NCBI RefSeq assembly: GCF_022651205.1
Contig: NZ_JALCQI010000008.1
Span: forward strand, 1 to 51,425
Direction: 5' to 3'
Source of the DNA: Limosilactobacillus sp.
GTDB lineage: Bacteria > Bacillota > Bacilli > Lactobacillales > Lactobacillaceae
Length of the DNA: 51,425 nt
Shown piece after piece: positions 7,704 through 19,051 of this stretch (its first letter is position 1; each line of letters starts with the position of its first letter). The position numbers and the translations under genes were made by a program. A model generated the notes under the pieces. The model was not told where the DNA came from. It made no database searches and saw nothing but the letters and a program-made list of their open reading frames with translations.

Positions 7704-7705
7704 TT

Positions 7706-9244
7706 TTAATGTCTGAAATGCCTTACCCCCGTTGTAACCATGGCGATGCCGTATTTGTTGGCCATGTCGATGGATTCTTGGTCGCGGATGGAGCCGCCGG
7801 GTTGGACAACGGCTTTGATGCCGTGTTTGCCAGCGTATTCAACACAGTCGCCAAACGGGAAGAAGGCGTCGGAAGCCATGACGGTGCGGTCGTCGATATC
7901 GTCCCCGGCATGCTTGACGGCAATCTTTAAGGAGTCAATCCGGTTAGGTTGTCCTTCACCGACACCAAGAGTTCGTTCATCATTTGCCAGTACAATTGCG
8001 TTTGACTTGGCGTGCTTAACAGCCTTCCAGGCGAACATTAACGTCTTCAATTGTTCTTCGGTTGGTTGGACATCGGTGACGCACTTCCAGTCATGATAAT
8101 CCTCTTTCAAGGTATCCTGCTCCTGCATTAGCATTCCACCCATTACTGAGACTACTTCATGCTTAGTTGGTTCATCTTTCTTACTAAAGTCAAGGCTTAG
8201 TAAGCGGATATTTTTCTTCTTTGCCAAAACTTCGTAGGCATCATCATCAAATCCAGGAGCGATCACGATTTCCAAGAAAATCTTGTGCATCTTTTGTGCA
8301 GTTGCAAGATCAACTTTCCGGTTAAGGGCAATCACACCACCGAAGATTGAAACGGTATCTGCTGCGTATGCCCGATCCCAAGCTTGTTCCAGGTTATCGC
8401 CCCGGCCAATACCACAAGGATTCATGTGCTTCATTGCAACTACGGCTGGTTCATCAAATTCGCGGATACAACGGAGTGCTTCATCAGCATCCTTAATATT
8501 ATTGTAGGAAAGTTTCTTACCATGGAGTTGCTTAGCAGATAAGACGGAGAACGCTTTTGGCATTGCATCTTGGTATAACCAAGCCTTCTGGTGACTGTTT
8601 TCCCCGTAACGCATCGTTTCCTTCAAATCCCATGTCAAAGTTAACTTTTCTGGATCTTCTAGGCCATTTTTCTTAGTGAGGTATTGTGAAATTAAAGCAT
8701 CGTAAGCCGCAGTGTGACGGAATGCCTTAGCAGCAAGTTGAGACCGGGTTTCTAAAGTAGTTGAACCATTCTCCTTAATCTCGCTTAATACCTGGTCATA
8801 ATCATTTTGATCGACAACGATCGTGACGTCACGATAATTCTTAGCAGCTGAGCGGACCATGCTTGGGCCACCAATATCAATGTTTTCGATTGCGTCTGCT
8901 AGTTTTACATCCGGTTTTTCAATTGTTTGTTTAAATGGATAGAGATTAACACAAACCAAATCAATTGGCGTAATGTTAAGTTTCTTCAGAGTTGCCATGT
9001 GTTCTGGTAATTCACGTCGAGCTAATAACCCACCGTGAACATAGGGATTCAGCGTCTTTACTCGACCATCGAGGATTTCGGGGAAGTGGGTGACGTCTTC
9101 AATGCTGATCGTCTTTACCCCGGCATCATCCAGGACCTTCTTTGTTCCACCAGTTGAAACAATTTCAAAGCCGTTTTCCTCTAGGCCCTTAACAAAGGGA
9201 ACCAAGTTTGTTTTATCAGATACGCTTACTAATGCTCGTTTCAT
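7706..9244 (-). CDS. purH: bifunctional AICAR formyltransferase / IMP cyclohydrolase
   Basis: Last two steps to IMP, using 10-formyl-THF. The 512-aa protein has an N-terminal IMP cyclohydrolase (MGS-like) domain starting [14 protein letters not shown], with STGGT at about residue 30. The C-terminal AICAR transformylase domain carries [14 protein letters not shown] and the catalytic-loop motif KHMNPCGIG. It follows purN by three bases. The stop TAA lies six bases before a family A element. The folate cofactor dependence links it functionally to folT upstream. Confidence 0.97.
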   Translation of the reverse strand: MKRALVSVSDKTNLVPFVKGLEENGFEIVSTGGTKKVLDDAGVKTISIEDVTHFPEILDGRVKTLNPYVHGGLLARRELPEHMATLKKLNITPIDLVCVNLYPFKQTIEKPDVKLADAIENIDIGGPSMVRSAAKNYRDVTIVVDQNDYDQVLSEIKENGSTTLETRSQLAAKAFRHTAAYDALISQYLTKKNGLEDPEKLTLTWDLKETMRYGENSHQKAWLYQDAMPKAFSVLSAKQLHGKKLSYNNIKDADEALRCIREFDEPAVVAMKHMNPCGIGRGDNLEQAWDRAYAADTVSIFGGVIALNRKVDLATAQKMHKIFLEIVIAPGFDDDAYEVLAKKKNIRLLSLDFSKKDEPTKHEVVSVMGGMLMQEQDTLKEDYHDWKCVTDVQPTEEQLKTLMFAWKAVKHAKSNAIVLANDERTLGVGEGQPNRIDSLKIAVKHAGDDIDDRTVMASDAFFPFGDCVEYAGKHGIKAVVQPGGSIRDQESIDMANKYGIAMVTTGVRHFRH

Positions 9245-9247
9245 GGG

Positions 9248-9826
9248 TTAATTCTCCTTTTCTAACTTTGTTAAAACCTGCTTAACTGCTTCTGGATAAA
9301 GCTGATGCTCAGTCTCGTGAACCCGGCTTTCCAACGTCTCAACCGTATCGTCCGCCAAAATCGGAACATGCCGTTGAGCGATAATCGGCCCGGAATCAAG
9401 GCCAGCATCAATATAGTGAACTGTGACCCCAGTTTGTTTGCGGTGATCATTAAATGCCCGTTCGATCGAGTGCAATCCTGGATATTCTGGCAACCAGGCA
9501 GGATGAAGGTTAACGATCCGTCGTTCATAGTGATTCAGGATTGTCGGTCCCACCACCCGGAGGTAACCCGCTAACGCAATAAAATCGATTTTGTAGCGAC
9601 GAAGCAACTGTAATAGTTGTTTTTCGTACTCATCCTTTCCACCACACGACTTTACCGTGAAGCTTTCAGCCGAAACTCCTAATCGCTTCGCCCGTTTCAT
9701 CACCGGTGCATCTGGGTGATTACAAAAGAGTAATGACAATTCTCCAGGAATATCACCGGCTTGAAAGTGTTTGGCTAACACTTCAAAATTCGTCCCGTTC
9801 CCGGACGCGAAAATAGCAACTTTCAT
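9248..9826 (-). CDS. purN: phosphoribosylglycinamide formyltransferase (folate-dependent)
   Basis: Transfers formyl from 10-formyl-THF to GAR. 192 aa. Shows the N-terminal FASGNGTNFEVL phosphate loop, the active-site HPAWLPEYPG with its neighbouring catalytic Asp, and GVTVHYIDAGLDSGPIIAQ. I prefer the ATG at 9826, six bases after GAGGG, over an in-frame TTG at 9832. The SD overlaps the purM stop, implying translational coupling. Confidence 0.95.
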   Translation of the reverse strand: MKVAIFASGNGTNFEVLAKHFQAGDIPGELSLLFCNHPDAPVMKRAKRLGVSAESFTVKSCGGKDEYEKQLLQLLRRYKIDFIALAGYLRVVGPTILNHYERRIVNLHPAWLPEYPGLHSIERAFNDHRKQTGVTVHYIDAGLDSGPIIAQRHVPILADDTVETLESRVHETEHQLYPEAVKQVLTKLEKEN

Positions 9827-9835
9827 TTTCAACCC

Positions 9836-10873
9836 TCACTTAATCTCAATCTTTGCGGCATTCTCAGGACGGTGACGGAGCTGACCAATCCGGTAGCTCT
9901 TCTCGCCTGCTCCCGTTAGCTTCTCTTGGACCAGATCAACCTTTGCTGGATCAACCGCTAACACTAAGCCAATCCCCATGTTGAAAGTCTGGAAGCAGTC
10001 AGCTAACGGTAATTGCCCTAATTGCTGCAAGTAGTCAAAAACTGGCAAAGACGGCCATGAGCGATGAACAATCACGGCTTGTAACTGATCGCCAATCATC
10101 CGGGGAACATTCTCGATTAATCCCCCACCGGTAATATGACTGACGCCCTTAATCAGCTTTTGCCGAATCAGCGGCAAAACTTGCCGGACATAGATCCGGG
10201 TTGGCTTTAAGATTGCCTCACCGACTGTCATCCCTTGAAGAACACTTGGTTGATTGTTAAGTCGGATGTCATGATCCTTAAATAAAATCTGTCGAACAAG
10301 TGAAAAGCCATTTGAGTGGATCCCGCTTGAAGGCAGTCCCAAGAGAACATCCCCCGCTTGCGGTAATTCCGTTGTTAACAATTGGTCCTTTTCTGCAACA
10401 CCAGTAACCGTTCCCGCCAAGTCATATTCTTCTTGGGAATACATATCCGGCATTTCAGCTGTTTCGCCACCGATTAAGGCTACTCCTGCATCACGGCAAC
10501 CAGCTGCCACACCACTCACAATTTCCGCCATCTTTTGTGGATCATTATGGCCGGTCGCAATGTAATCAAGGAAGAATAATGGTTCAGCCCCCTGAGCTAA
10601 AACGTCATTCACACACATGGCAACGACATCAATTCCAATCGTGTCGTGTTTTCCCAGCCGTTGAGCAATCAACAGTTTCGTCCCAACTCCATCGGTTCCG
10701 GAAACCAGGACGGGATGTTTCATGTGTAACTCGCCGAGATCGAACATCCCGCCAAAGCTACCAATGCCGCCAACAACTCCCGGTCGGTCAGTCGAGCTAA
10801 CCGCCGCCTTAATTCGGTCAACCAATTCGTATCCGGCATTGACGTCAACGCCTGCTTCTTGATAGCGATTCAT
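9836..10873 (-). CDS. purM: phosphoribosylformylglycinamidine cyclo-ligase (AIR synthetase)
   Basis: Converts FGAM to AIR with ATP. 345 aa, the usual length. Motifs include GGIGSFGGMFDLGE, GTDGVGTKL, GGETAEMPDMY and the family-typical GLPSSGIHSNGFSLVR. The start ATG overlaps the purF stop by four bases (ATGA), indicating coupling. Confidence 0.97.
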   Translation of the reverse strand: MNRYQEAGVDVNAGYELVDRIKAAVSSTDRPGVVGGIGSFGGMFDLGELHMKHPVLVSGTDGVGTKLLIAQRLGKHDTIGIDVVAMCVNDVLAQGAEPLFFLDYIATGHNDPQKMAEIVSGVAAGCRDAGVALIGGETAEMPDMYSQEEYDLAGTVTGVAEKDQLLTTELPQAGDVLLGLPSSGIHSNGFSLVRQILFKDHDIRLNNQPSVLQGMTVGEAILKPTRIYVRQVLPLIRQKLIKGVSHITGGGLIENVPRMIGDQLQAVIVHRSWPSLPVFDYLQQLGQLPLADCFQTFNMGIGLVLAVDPAKVDLVQEKLTGAGEKSYRIGQLRHRPENAAKIEIK

Positions 10874-12333
10874 GATTCTCGTTCCTTTCGTGCCAGCTTT
10901 TCCTGTTCATTTAATGACTTCAAGTAACCTTCTTCATAATCATAAAGTGGTGTCGGGTAATCTCCATTAAAGTAGGCGACCGTTAAGCCACCATATGGAG
11001 CATCCCCTGCATCTGGAATGTTAATCGCCTTAATTAGGTTTTCGACACTCAAGAAATGAAGTGAATCGGCGCCAATCAACTCGCGCATCGTTGAGACTGA
11101 ATAATGAGCCGCCATTAATTCTGAGCGGGTCGAAATATCAATCCCGTAGAAGCACGGAAACTTAAATGGTGGTGAAGCAATCAACATATGAACTTCCTTA
11201 GCTCCCGCATGACGAAGCATCTTAATAATCTGCTTGGAAGTCGTTCCCCGAACCAGAGAATCATCAACCACGATTACCCGTTTTCCAGCAACGACCCCAC
11301 GAACGGCGGATAGTTTGAGGTGGACTCCCCGTTCGCGAAGGGCCTGCGTTGGCTGGATAAACGTCCGGGCAACATATTGGCTCTTGATTAACCCCATTTC
11401 GTATGGCAAGCCAGATTCTTCAGCATATCCCGAAGCTGCGGATAGTGAGGAATTAGGAACACCAATCACCATATCGGCTTCAATCGGGTATTGCTTTGCG
11501 AGCAACCGCCCCATCTGCTTTCGTGCATTATGAACAGTTACTCCATGAATGATTGAATCAGGGCGAGCAAAGTAAATATATTCCATTGAGCAAATTGCTA
11601 GTTGAGTATCCGTCGTGTAGTGGTCAATATGTAAGCCATCACGGTCAATGACAATCAATTCCCCCGGCTGAACATCACGAACAAACTTCGCATCAACAAT
11701 ATCCAATGCGCAGGTTTCACTAGCAACAACATAGGCACCATTCTCCAGCTGACCAATGCAAAGGGGTCGAATTCCGTTAGGGTCAAGTGCTGCAATCAAC
11801 CGATCCTTTTGCAAAAGGAGGAACGCGAAGCCCCCGTGGACAATATTCAAGCTCTTTTTCAAAGCTGGAATAAAGCCTTCCTTGATGTACTTTCGGACAA
11901 GGTGAATAAGGATTTCGGTATCAGAATCGGACTGAAAAACCGCTCCCTCATCTTCGAGTTCTCGGCGCAGGGTAACGGCATTAGTCAAGTTACCGTTATG
12001 GGCCAACGCAACGGCGCCATCATGAAAATGGAACAAGAATGGTTGAACATTTGCAATCGAATTATGACCACTCGTTCCATAGCGAACATGGCCAATTGCA
12101 GAATCACCAACCAGCCGCTTCAGTTCATCCGGATTAGCAAAGACTTGAGCTAAAAGTCCCCGATCCCGGTGCTGGTACAACTCCTTGCCATCACTTGAAA
12201 CGATACCCGCACCTTCTTGGCCCCGGTGCTGGAGAGTATGCAGTCCGTAATAGGTTAACTGACTAGCATCTGGAGCACCAAAAACGCCAAAAACGCCACA
12301 TTCTTCATTTAATCCTTTGATTTCAGCTGGCAA
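10870..12333 (-). CDS. purF: amidophosphoribosyltransferase
   Basis: Commits PRPP to purine synthesis using glutamine. A 487-aa protein if started at TTG 12333. That start lies seven to eight bases after GGAGG and leaves an 11-residue propeptide before the catalytic Cys ([11 protein letters not shown]), as in Bacillus-type enzymes. An ATG at 12351 overlaps the SD and is unlikely. The PRPP loop [14 protein letters not shown] is intact. The Bacillus-type cysteines expected for an Fe-S cluster were not verified. The start overlaps the purL 3' end by about 25 bases. Confidence 0.95.
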   Translation of the reverse strand: MPAEIKGLNEECGVFGVFGAPDASQLTYYGLHTLQHRGQEGAGIVSSDGKELYQHRDRGLLAQVFANPDELKRLVGDSAIGHVRYGTSGHNSIANVQPFLFHFHDGAVALAHNGNLTNAVTLRRELEDEGAVFQSDSDTEILIHLVRKYIKEGFIPALKKSLNIVHGGFAFLLLQKDRLIAALDPNGIRPLCIGQLENGAYVVASETCALDIVDAKFVRDVQPGELIVIDRDGLHIDHYTTDTQLAICSMEYIYFARPDSIIHGVTVHNARKQMGRLLAKQYPIEADMVIGVPNSSLSAASGYAEESGLPYEMGLIKSQYVARTFIQPTQALRERGVHLKLSAVRGVVAGKRVIVVDDSLVRGTTSKQIIKMLRHAGAKEVHMLIASPPFKFPCFYGIDISTRSELMAAHYSVSTMRELIGADSLHFLSVENLIKAINIPDAGDAPYGGLTVAYFNGDYPTPLYDYEEGYLKSLNEQEKLARKERES

Positions 12334-14537
12334 GGGATCGCCTCCTCCCATAATTTTTGTAGTTCAGTAACGTTTTGATTAACTTCCGCATCCTTCAGGT
12401 GGGCCTCAAGCCAGTGGGTATTCGTAACCTCGCCGACTAACTGGGCATCTTCACCCAACGTCTTTTCAAATTTGGCCGCTTTCTCAACCGGAACAGTCAC
12501 GATCAACCGTCCTGGCGTTTCGCTAAACAACTGGGCAGCTGATAAATGGCGAAGATTGAGGTTCATCCCTAAATCAGTCTTAAAGAGCGTTTCGGCCAGG
12601 GCAACACCAAGGCCACCCTCACTAAGGTCATGTGCACTAGCAACGTTCCCAGCTTGCATTTCACCAAGAAGCCGCTTCATATAATCATGAACGTGTTCCA
12701 TCTCAAATGGCTTAACAATTCCACTAATATCGCCAGTCATCATCTTTTGGATCTCTGCCCCAGCAAAGTCATCATCTGTCTTACCAATCAGGTAGACTTG
12801 GTCTCCAGCATTTTGAGCAAATGAAGGAATAACGTGATCAATGTTCTTAACAAGGCCGACCATTCCAACCATTGGCGTCGGGTGGATTGCCTTACCGTTG
12901 TTTTCGTTATAGAGGGAAACATTCCCGGAAATAACCGGGGTGTCAAATACCCGGCAAGCATCTGCCATTCCCTTGACTGATTGGTGGAGTTCCCAGAAAA
13001 TCTCGGGATCATTTGGGTCACCATAGTTTAAGCAATCGGTTATTGCAAGGGGTTCGGCGCCGCTAGCAATAATATTAGCCGCCGCTTCAACGAGGGCCAT
13101 CTGACCACCAACTTCTGGATTAAGGTAAACAAACCGCCCATTCCCATCGGTAGTCATCGAAAGGCCCTTATGAGTTCCCCGAACCCGAAGAACACCGGCA
13201 TCACTTCCGGGACCAACTACAGTACTGGTCCGTACTTGGGAATCATATTGTTGATAAAAGACCTTCTTATCGGCAATGGTTGATTGTTGTAAAAGGTCAC
13301 GTAATGTTTGTTCGGCATCGGTAATTTCTGGAACCCAGGCAGGTTGTGTTTCAGCCTTAGTAATTCGTTCCGGCTTCTTTTCTTCACTCGCCTCTTCCAA
13401 AACATCGTCAGTCAAGCTGGAAACCGGAATGTTGCAAACTTCCTGACCATCGTGGTAGAGGACATAATCATGACCACTAGTGATCCGACCAATCGTCACC
13501 GCTTCAAGGTCATAGAAATCAAAGACCTTTTTGAGATCCCCTTCGTGTCCCTTATTTACACACAGGAGCATCCGTTCCTGAGATTCACTCAGCATGATTT
13601 CGTACGCTGACATGTTTGGTTCACGTTGGGGAACTAAATCAAGGTTTAATTCCATGCCGCTTTTTCCTTCAGATGCCATTTCGGCACTTGAAGAAACGAT
13701 TCCGGCGGCACCCATGTCTTGAATACCGACTAACCAGTCTGGGTGCTTAGTAATTACTTCCAGGCAGGCTTCCAAGAGAAGCTTTTCCATGAACGGGTCA
13801 CCAACCTGAACCGCTGAACGTTGGGTGGCATTCTCATCGCTAAAGTCCGCCGAAGCGAAAGTAGCACCATGAATACCGTCACGACCGGTCTTAGCACCGA
13901 CGTACATCACAGCGTTGCCAACCCCAGCAGCCCTTCCTTTTTGGAGGTCCTTCTGATCCATCAGGCCAACACTCATTGCATTACACAGAATGTTGCCCTG
14001 GTAGCACGGGTCAAAAGTAGTTTCACCAGCAATCGTTGGGATCCCCATGCAATTACCATAGTCACCAATTCCGCGAACAGTCCCGGCAACTTTCATCCGC
14101 ATTTTTGGATCAGTTAGCTCGCCAAAATGAAGCGAATCAAGTGAGGCAACTGGTCGAGCACCCATGCTAAAAATATCACGCAGGATTCCACCGACACCGG
14201 TAGCAGCACCCTGGTATGGTTCAACCGTTGTTGGGTGGTTATGACTTTCTGCCTTGAAGACAACGGCTTGACCATCATCAATGTCAACAACCCCGGCACC
14301 TTCTCCGGGTCCTTGAAGAACTCGCGAATTTTTATTCGGGAAGAGTCGTAATACCGGTTTCGACTTCTTGTAGGAACAGTGTTCACTCCACATTGCAGAA
14401 AACAAACCCGTCTCGGTATAGTTTGGTAAGCGGCCAAGGAGCTTGTCACTAATGTAGTTGTATTCGGCTTCACTTAAGCTCCAGTCTAAGTACGGCTTTT
14501 GTTCCTTAATTTCTTCAGGTGTCATTGCCTGCTTCAT
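12309..14537 (-). CDS. purL: FGAM synthase large subunit
   Basis: Small-type PurL (742 aa) that works with PurS and PurQ to aminate FGAR. Motifs: [13 protein letters not shown] near the N terminus, [26 protein letters not shown] substrate loops and a duplicated AIRS-like fold, with [11 protein letters not shown] opening the second half. Start at ATG 14537 with GGAGG upstream, three bases after the purQ stop. Belongs to the purS-Q-L cassette typical of Firmicutes. Confidence 0.97.
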   Translation of the reverse strand: MKQAMTPEEIKEQKPYLDWSLSEAEYNYISDKLLGRLPNYTETGLFSAMWSEHCSYKKSKPVLRLFPNKNSRVLQGPGEGAGVVDIDDGQAVVFKAESHNHPTTVEPYQGAATGVGGILRDIFSMGARPVASLDSLHFGELTDPKMRMKVAGTVRGIGDYGNCMGIPTIAGETTFDPCYQGNILCNAMSVGLMDQKDLQKGRAAGVGNAVMYVGAKTGRDGIHGATFASADFSDENATQRSAVQVGDPFMEKLLLEACLEVITKHPDWLVGIQDMGAAGIVSSSAEMASEGKSGMELNLDLVPQREPNMSAYEIMLSESQERMLLCVNKGHEGDLKKVFDFYDLEAVTIGRITSGHDYVLYHDGQEVCNIPVSSLTDDVLEEASEEKKPERITKAETQPAWVPEITDAEQTLRDLLQQSTIADKKVFYQQYDSQVRTSTVVGPGSDAGVLRVRGTHKGLSMTTDGNGRFVYLNPEVGGQMALVEAAANIIASGAEPLAITDCLNYGDPNDPEIFWELHQSVKGMADACRVFDTPVISGNVSLYNENNGKAIHPTPMVGMVGLVKNIDHVIPSFAQNAGDQVYLIGKTDDDFAGAEIQKMMTGDISGIVKPFEMEHVHDYMKRLLGEMQAGNVASAHDLSEGGLGVALAETLFKTDLGMNLNLRHLSAAQLFSETPGRLIVTVPVEKAAKFEKTLGEDAQLVGEVTNTHWLEAHLKDAEVNQNVTELQKLWEEAIPCQLKSKD

Positions 14538-14540
14538 AGT

Positions 14541-15221
14541 CTATTCCTCCACCTTTGCGCTGCCAGTTTCTAGTAACGACTTAAATAACCGTAATCCTGC
14601 TGTACTGCCAAGGAGTGCCTCAACCGCCCGTTCTGGATGGGGCATCATTCCGAGAACATTTCCTCGTTCGTTAGTAATTCCCGCGATGTTTCGCAGGCTG
14701 CCATTCGGATTTTCTTCGGCATAACGAAAGACAACTTGGTGATTTTCTTCAAGTCGATCCAATGTTTGTTCATCTGCGAAGTAACTGCCATCCGCGTGGG
14801 CAATCGGCAAGGCAATTCGTTCGTGATCCTTGTATTGGCGGGTAAAAATCGTTTGGTTATTAACCACTTCTAGGGGAACCGTTTTGCAAACGAACTTTTG
14901 ACTATCATTTCGTTTCAGTGCTCCCGGAAGCAAACCAACCTCGGTCAATATCTGGAATCCATTACAGGTCCCAAAGACTGGTTTTCCTTCTTTTGCCATC
15001 CTAATCACTGCCGGCATAATATTGGTGAACCGGGCAATCGCTCCAGCTCGCAGGTAATCACCATATGAAAAGCCACCGGGCAACATTACGGCATCAAAAC
15101 CATCCAGGCTCTTTTCCTTATGTGAAACATACTCAACATCCGCATGACAAACGGAATGCAATGCTTCATAAAGATCAACATCACAGTTTGAACCTGGAAA
15201 AACAATCACCGCGATCTTCAT
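14541..15221 (-). CDS. purQ: FGAM synthase glutaminase subunit
   Basis: Class I glutamine amidotransferase that supplies ammonia to PurL. 226 aa. The nucleophile Cys86 is in GTCNGFQIL, and the His/Glu of the triad are in [19 protein letters not shown] and [17 protein letters not shown] are PurQ-specific. It abuts purS directly. Confidence 0.97.
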   Translation of the reverse strand: MKIAVIVFPGSNCDVDLYEALHSVCHADVEYVSHKEKSLDGFDAVMLPGGFSYGDYLRAGAIARFTNIMPAVIRMAKEGKPVFGTCNGFQILTEVGLLPGALKRNDSQKFVCKTVPLEVVNNQTIFTRQYKDHERIALPIAHADGSYFADEQTLDRLEENHQVVFRYAEENPNGSLRNIAGITNERGNVLGMMPHPERAVEALLGSTAGLRLFKSLLETGSAKVEE

Positions 15222-15470
15222 TTAATCTTCCTCCATCACTTGGTACGTGTAAGTTTCCATGTTGAAGTTTACTAATAGCTGATCAGCAATTTCCTTCACG
15301 GTCTTCTCAACCGCATCCTTTGAACCATCAACGGTAACATCAAAGAACTTCCCAACTTGAACGTCCTTCACGTCATCGTGACCCAAGGTGTGAATTGCAT
15401 CCTTAATGGTTTCACCTTGGGGATCAAAAACTGATTGCTTGTAGGTAACGAAAATCCGTACTTTTGTCAT
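15222..15470 (-). CDS. purS: FGAM synthase small subunit
   Basis: 82-aa PurS, the dimeric bridge between PurQ and PurL. It shows VRIFVTYKQSVFDPQGETI and the conserved VGKFFDVTVDG. It sits between purC and purQ with no gap on either side. Confidence 0.95.
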   Translation of the reverse strand: MTKVRIFVTYKQSVFDPQGETIKDAIHTLGHDDVKDVQVGKFFDVTVDGSKDAVEKTVKEIADQLLVNFNMETYTYQVMEED

Positions 15471-16190
15471 TTACTTATCCTCCGCAAGAACGTTTTGCAA
15501 CCGTGCAAGAACCTGGTCATAAGTTTGGGTTAAGTCAGCGAGCTTCCGCCGGTAAACATCCTTATCCATGTGTTGGTCAGTCTTAATGTCCCATAAACGA
15601 CAGTTATCTGGTGAAAATTCATCAGCCAAGACAATTTCACCGTTGCTCAACCGACCAAATTCAAGTTTGAAGTCAACCAGTTGCATCCCTGCCTTTTCAA
15701 ACAGCGGTGTTAAAAGGCCATTAACTTCACGACAAAGCCCCCACATCTTTTCAAGTTCGGCATGTGTTGCGATCCCTAAGGCAATGCTTGCTGATTCATT
15801 AATGAATGGGTCATCAAGTTCATCACTCTTAAAGAAGGTTTCTTCAACTGGTTCAGGGAGCTTTTTCCCTTCATCAAGACCGTAACGGCTGGCAAAGTGA
15901 CCGGCAATCACATTCCGCGTAACAAATTCGAGGGGGAACATATCACACTTCTTAACTAAATCTTCGTTAGCAGACAGCTTCTTAATAAAGTGGGTTTTGA
16001 TTCCATTCTTAATTAAGTATTGGAAAACTAAATTTGAAATTGCGTTTGCTGCTTCACCTTTTCCAGCAAAGTGCTCCTTCTTCTTACCATTTAGTGCGGT
16101 TGCTTGGTCCATATATACGACCCGCAAAACATCAGGGTCATCAGTTTGCCACATTTGCTTTGCTTTTCCGGTATAAAGTAACTTTTCCAT
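15471..16190 (-). CDS. purC: SAICAR synthetase
   Basis: Joins CAIR and aspartate. 239 aa, with LLYTGKAKQMW, EFVTRNVIAGHFASRYG, LEFGR and LADEFSPDNCRLWD, all PurC signatures. I choose ATG 16190 with AAAGGAG 11 bases upstream; the frame stays open to 16241 without a better start. First gene of the nine-gene operon, with PurBoxes on both sides of its promoter. Confidence 0.96.
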   Translation of the reverse strand: MEKLLYTGKAKQMWQTDDPDVLRVVYMDQATALNGKKKEHFAGKGEAANAISNLVFQYLIKNGIKTHFIKKLSANEDLVKKCDMFPLEFVTRNVIAGHFASRYGLDEGKKLPEPVEETFFKSDELDDPFINESASIALGIATHAELEKMWGLCREVNGLLTPLFEKAGMQLVDFKLEFGRLSNGEIVLADEFSPDNCRLWDIKTDQHMDKDVYRRKLADLTQTYDQVLARLQNVLAEDK

Positions 16191-16213
16191 CTTAATTACG
16201 ACTCCTTTGAGTA

Positions 16214-16257
16214 AAACACGAACTTTAAACGACGCATACAAGATTTTATTCGTTAAA
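16214..16257. promoter_or_regulatory. PurBox-like inverted pair in purC leader
   Basis: AAACACGAACTTT on the plus strand (16214-16226) faces a weaker box, TTTAACGAATAAA on the minus strand (16245-16257). Both lie downstream of the predicted purC start site. The first matches the CGAAC core well; the second has CGAAT. Confidence 0.5.
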
Positions 16258-16267
16258 GTCTGCCATT

Positions 16268-16297
16268 AATATACCCCCACCCACTTATCATTGTCAA
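16268..16297 (-). promoter_or_regulatory. purine operon promoter
   Basis: -35 TTGACA (16292-16297), 18-bp spacer and -10 TATATT (16268-16273). Predicted start site near 16261. Confidence 0.75.
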
Positions 16298-16332
16298 TAT
16301 AATTTGTTAACTTTATTTAAATTATTCTTATT

Positions 16333-16345
16333 AATGTTCGTGTTT
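16333..16345 (-). promoter_or_regulatory. PurBox upstream of purC promoter
   Basis: Minus-strand AAACACGAACATT matches the PurR box at all but one position. Its centre is about 78 bp upstream of the predicted start site. That resembles the activator position known for Lactococcus PurR. Confidence 0.7.
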
Positions 16346-16511
16346 TACTATAAGATGAATTACTAAAGAGAATTTATTTAAGAAAATTAATCAAATTCCC
16401 GTTTTATGTTCTTCTAGTTTTCCTTTCAAATTATCTTTATTAATAATTTACAATTAAGATTGACTTCTCAAAAATTAAGATTAAACTAGTAAACAATTAA
16501 ATTATGATTAG

Positions 16512-16780
16512 ACTTTGAAGAGAAGAGTAGTGCCTAACCGTTTCAGCAGAGAGTCCTTGGTGATGAAAGAGGATATTCGGCAACAGCATGAAGATGAGCT
16601 CTGAGTCATCTAGCTTTGGTCATTGCGGCTAAGCTAGACGGATAGCAACCGTTACATTGCGGAGTATTCATTCAATTGAGTACTTAACGAGGTTGTTATT
16701 GCAAAATAACAATAAACTCAGGGTGGCACCACGAAATCCTTCGTCCCGTTGTTCTTAACAGAGCAATGGGACTTTTTTAT
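16512..16780 (+). promoter_or_regulatory. T-box riboswitch (methionine) with terminator
   Basis: The T-box sequence GGGTGGCACCACG is at 16721-16733. The terminator GTCCC-TTGTTC..GAGCAA-GGGAC with a T-run lies at 16743-16777. Stem I spans about 16512-16610. The likely specifier is AUG at 16594-16596 (another AUG at 16588), matching the methionine genes downstream. A -10 TATGAT (16503-16508) precedes it; the -35 is weak. Confidence 0.9.
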
Positions 16781-16876
16781 TTTAGAGTGCAAGCCAGCAA
16801 AGGACTTGCGGTTGCCTAGTATCGGCGAATCTACCTCCCCATCAAGCTTAATCATATTCAGAAAGGAGAATCAGTA

Positions 16877-17743
16877 ATGACAGCAAACGCTAAAAACGGG
16901 TTTTTACTCAGTAGCGGGCACTGGCAAAATCACTATCTTAATAATCCAGTATCAATCGCGGTGGTTAATCTAATGCCCACTAAGGAAGTGACCGAGCGAC
17001 AATTTCTCGAAAGTTTTAATAAGTTTGAACAAGACGTTGAAATTACATTTCTCTACCCAGCAACCCACCATTTCAAAGGCGTTTCTTACTTAACGGTTGC
17101 TAAAACGTATGCCAGTCTTGTCGATGTTGAAAATTATTCATTTGACGGCTTAATCATTACTGGTGCCCCCGTTGAACAGCTTGATTTTCAACAAGTCGAC
17201 TACTGGGAAGAATTCCGAACAATCTGCGACTGGGCTGAACGTCACACGAAGCAAACCCTTCTCGAATGTTGGGCGGCCCTCGGTGGACTTTATAACGACT
17301 ACCAAATAAGCAAACGCCAATTACCGCAAAAGATTTTTGGCATCTATCAAGCAACAAAGGTTAATCATCACAGTAACCTAACTAATAATTTTCAAAACAT
17401 TCAAATCCCACAGTCACGACATTCGACCCCGGTGGTTAATCCCGCGGCTCTCCCGAATGACTTGCAAATTATCGCAAGCAACCGGCAAATTGGGCCATTG
17501 ATTTATTACTCTCCTTCTAAGCACCGGACATACATTACCGGTCATCCAGAATACGAGATCGACACGCTTGCGAAAGAGTATTACCGGGATCTAAAAAAGC
17601 GGCTCCCCATTCAAGAACCGCACAATTACTTTACTAACCTTCAAACCGGTAAAGTTAACTATTCGTGGCAACATTCAAGTCACCAAATCTATCAAAACTG
17701 GTTAAACACATTCACACAACAGAAAGTAGGTACATTAATATGA
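16877..17743 (+). CDS. metA: homoserine O-acetyltransferase (MetA/HTS family)
   Basis: Acylates homoserine for methionine synthesis. The 288-aa protein has the family opening [16 protein letters not shown], nucleophile Cys131 in [12 protein letters not shown], and His223 with Glu225 in [10 protein letters not shown], matching the E. coli MetA triad order. The residue after TGAPV is Glu100. In this family Glu there goes with acetyl-CoA use and Gly with succinyl-CoA, so an acetyltransferase is inferred. The downstream O-acetylhomoserine sulfhydrylase agrees. Start ATG 16877 with AAAGGAG. Regulated by the Met T-box. Confidence 0.93.
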   Translation: MTANAKNGFLLSSGHWQNHYLNNPVSIAVVNLMPTKEVTERQFLESFNKFEQDVEITFLYPATHHFKGVSYLTVAKTYASLVDVENYSFDGLIITGAPVEQLDFQQVDYWEEFRTICDWAERHTKQTLLECWAALGGLYNDYQISKRQLPQKIFGIYQATKVNHHSNLTNNFQNIQIPQSRHSTPVVNPAALPNDLQIIASNRQIGPLIYYSPSKHRTYITGHPEYEIDTLAKEYYRDLKKRLPIQEPHNYFTNLQTGKVNYSWQHSSHQIYQNWLNTFTQQKVGTLI

Positions 17744-19029
17744 GTAATCAAGAACAAACACCAAAATACCATTTCGAAACCCTCCAAGTTCATGCTGGTC
17801 AAACAGTTGATGAAACTGGCTCACGAGCTGTGCCAATTTACCAAACCACTTCTTACGTTTTCAAGGATGCCAAACAAGCAGCCGACCGTTTTTCACTAAA
17901 GGAACCTGGCAACATCTATACCCGGTTAACTAACCCCACTACTGAAGTCGTTGATAAGCGGGTCGCTGCTCTGGAAAACGGCACTGCCGGAATTACCCTT
18001 GCGACTGGTTCAGCTGCCATCACCGCAGCAATTCTAAACATCGCTCAAGAAGGTGATGAAATTGTTTCTGCAAGTACGATTTACGGTGGAACCTATGACC
18101 TCTTTTCCGTCACTTTACCTAAACTAGGCATTAAAACCCACTTTGTTGACCCGGACGATCCCGAAAACTTCGCCAAGGAAATTAATGAACATACCAAGGC
18201 CCTTTATGTTGAAAGTATCGGGAACCCCGGAATCAACCTTGTCGACTTTAAGAAGATTGCTAAAATTGCCCACGATCATGGGATCCTCTTCATTGTTGAT
18301 AACACCTTTGGAACCCCCTACCTTGTTAAGCCACTCGATCTTGGTGCTGATGTTGTTGTTCACTCGGCAACGAAATTCATTGGCGGTCACGGAACAACAA
18401 TGGGCGGGGTCATTGTTGAAAACGGTAAGTTTGATTACAAGGCTAGTGGTCGCTACCCTGGCTTCACCACTCCTAATAGCCAATACGATGGCCTTGTCTT
18501 TGCGGATCTAGCACCGGCTGCATTTACAACTAAGGTTCGAGCAGAGACCGCACGTGACCTCGGTGCCACCATCAGTCCATTTAACTCATTCTTACTTCTT
18601 CAAGGTCTCGAATCATTATCACTTCGGGTTGAGCGGCACGTTGCTAATACCCGCAAAGTGGTTAAATTCTTGAATGATCACCCAAAGGTTGCTTGGATTA
18701 ACTACCCCGAATTACCAGACAGCCCATACAAACCCTTGGCAGATAAGTACTTCCCAAAGGGCGTTGGTTCAATCTTCACTCTCGGTCTTACGGGAGGAGA
18801 AGAAGCAGGCAAGAAACTCATTAGTAACCTGAAGCTCTTCTCCCTGTTAGCAAACGTTGCGGATGCCAAGTCATTAATTATCCACCCAGCATCGACAACC
18901 CACGCTCAACTGAGTCCAGAAGAATTAAAGGCAGCCGGTGTTACCCCTGACCTCATTCGAGTATCGATTGGGGTTGAAAACGCTGAAGACTTGATTGCGG
19001 ATCTGGATCAAGCGCTAGCCAAGATTTAA
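17740..19029 (+). CDS. metY: O-acetylhomoserine sulfhydrylase
   Basis: PLP enzyme that makes homocysteine from O-acetylhomoserine and sulfide. 429 aa from ATG 17740, which overlaps the metA stop (ATGA). The PLP lysine is Lys212 in [13 protein letters not shown]. The N-terminal [10 protein letters not shown] and [13 protein letters not shown] are typical of the Cys/Met-metabolism PLP family, and the length favours the OAH sulfhydrylase branch over cystathionine gamma-synthase. Middle gene of metA-metY-hom. Confidence 0.92.
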   Translation: MSNQEQTPKYHFETLQVHAGQTVDETGSRAVPIYQTTSYVFKDAKQAADRFSLKEPGNIYTRLTNPTTEVVDKRVAALENGTAGITLATGSAAITAAILNIAQEGDEIVSASTIYGGTYDLFSVTLPKLGIKTHFVDPDDPENFAKEINEHTKALYVESIGNPGINLVDFKKIAKIAHDHGILFIVDNTFGTPYLVKPLDLGADVVVHSATKFIGGHGTTMGGVIVENGKFDYKASGRYPGFTTPNSQYDGLVFADLAPAAFTTKVRAETARDLGATISPFNSFLLLQGLESLSLRVERHVANTRKVVKFLNDHPKVAWINYPELPDSPYKPLADKYFPKGVGSIFTLGLTGGEEAGKKLISNLKLFSLLANVADAKSLIIHPASTTHAQLSPEELKAAGVTPDLIRVSIGVENAEDLIADLDQALAKI

Positions 19030-19051
19030 TTAACCAAAGGAGGCGGAAAAT

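Noticed and set aside
7517..8096. Plus-strand frames of 118 and 137 codons antisense to purH and the repeats
   Set aside because: They mirror the codon pattern of purH on the other strand and have no SD or family resemblance.
16777..16830. TAGAGTGCAAGCC-like sequence after the Met T-box terminator as another family A copy
   Set aside because: Only the first few bases and a weak CAAG-rich pairing fit; no inner hairpin or tail is present.
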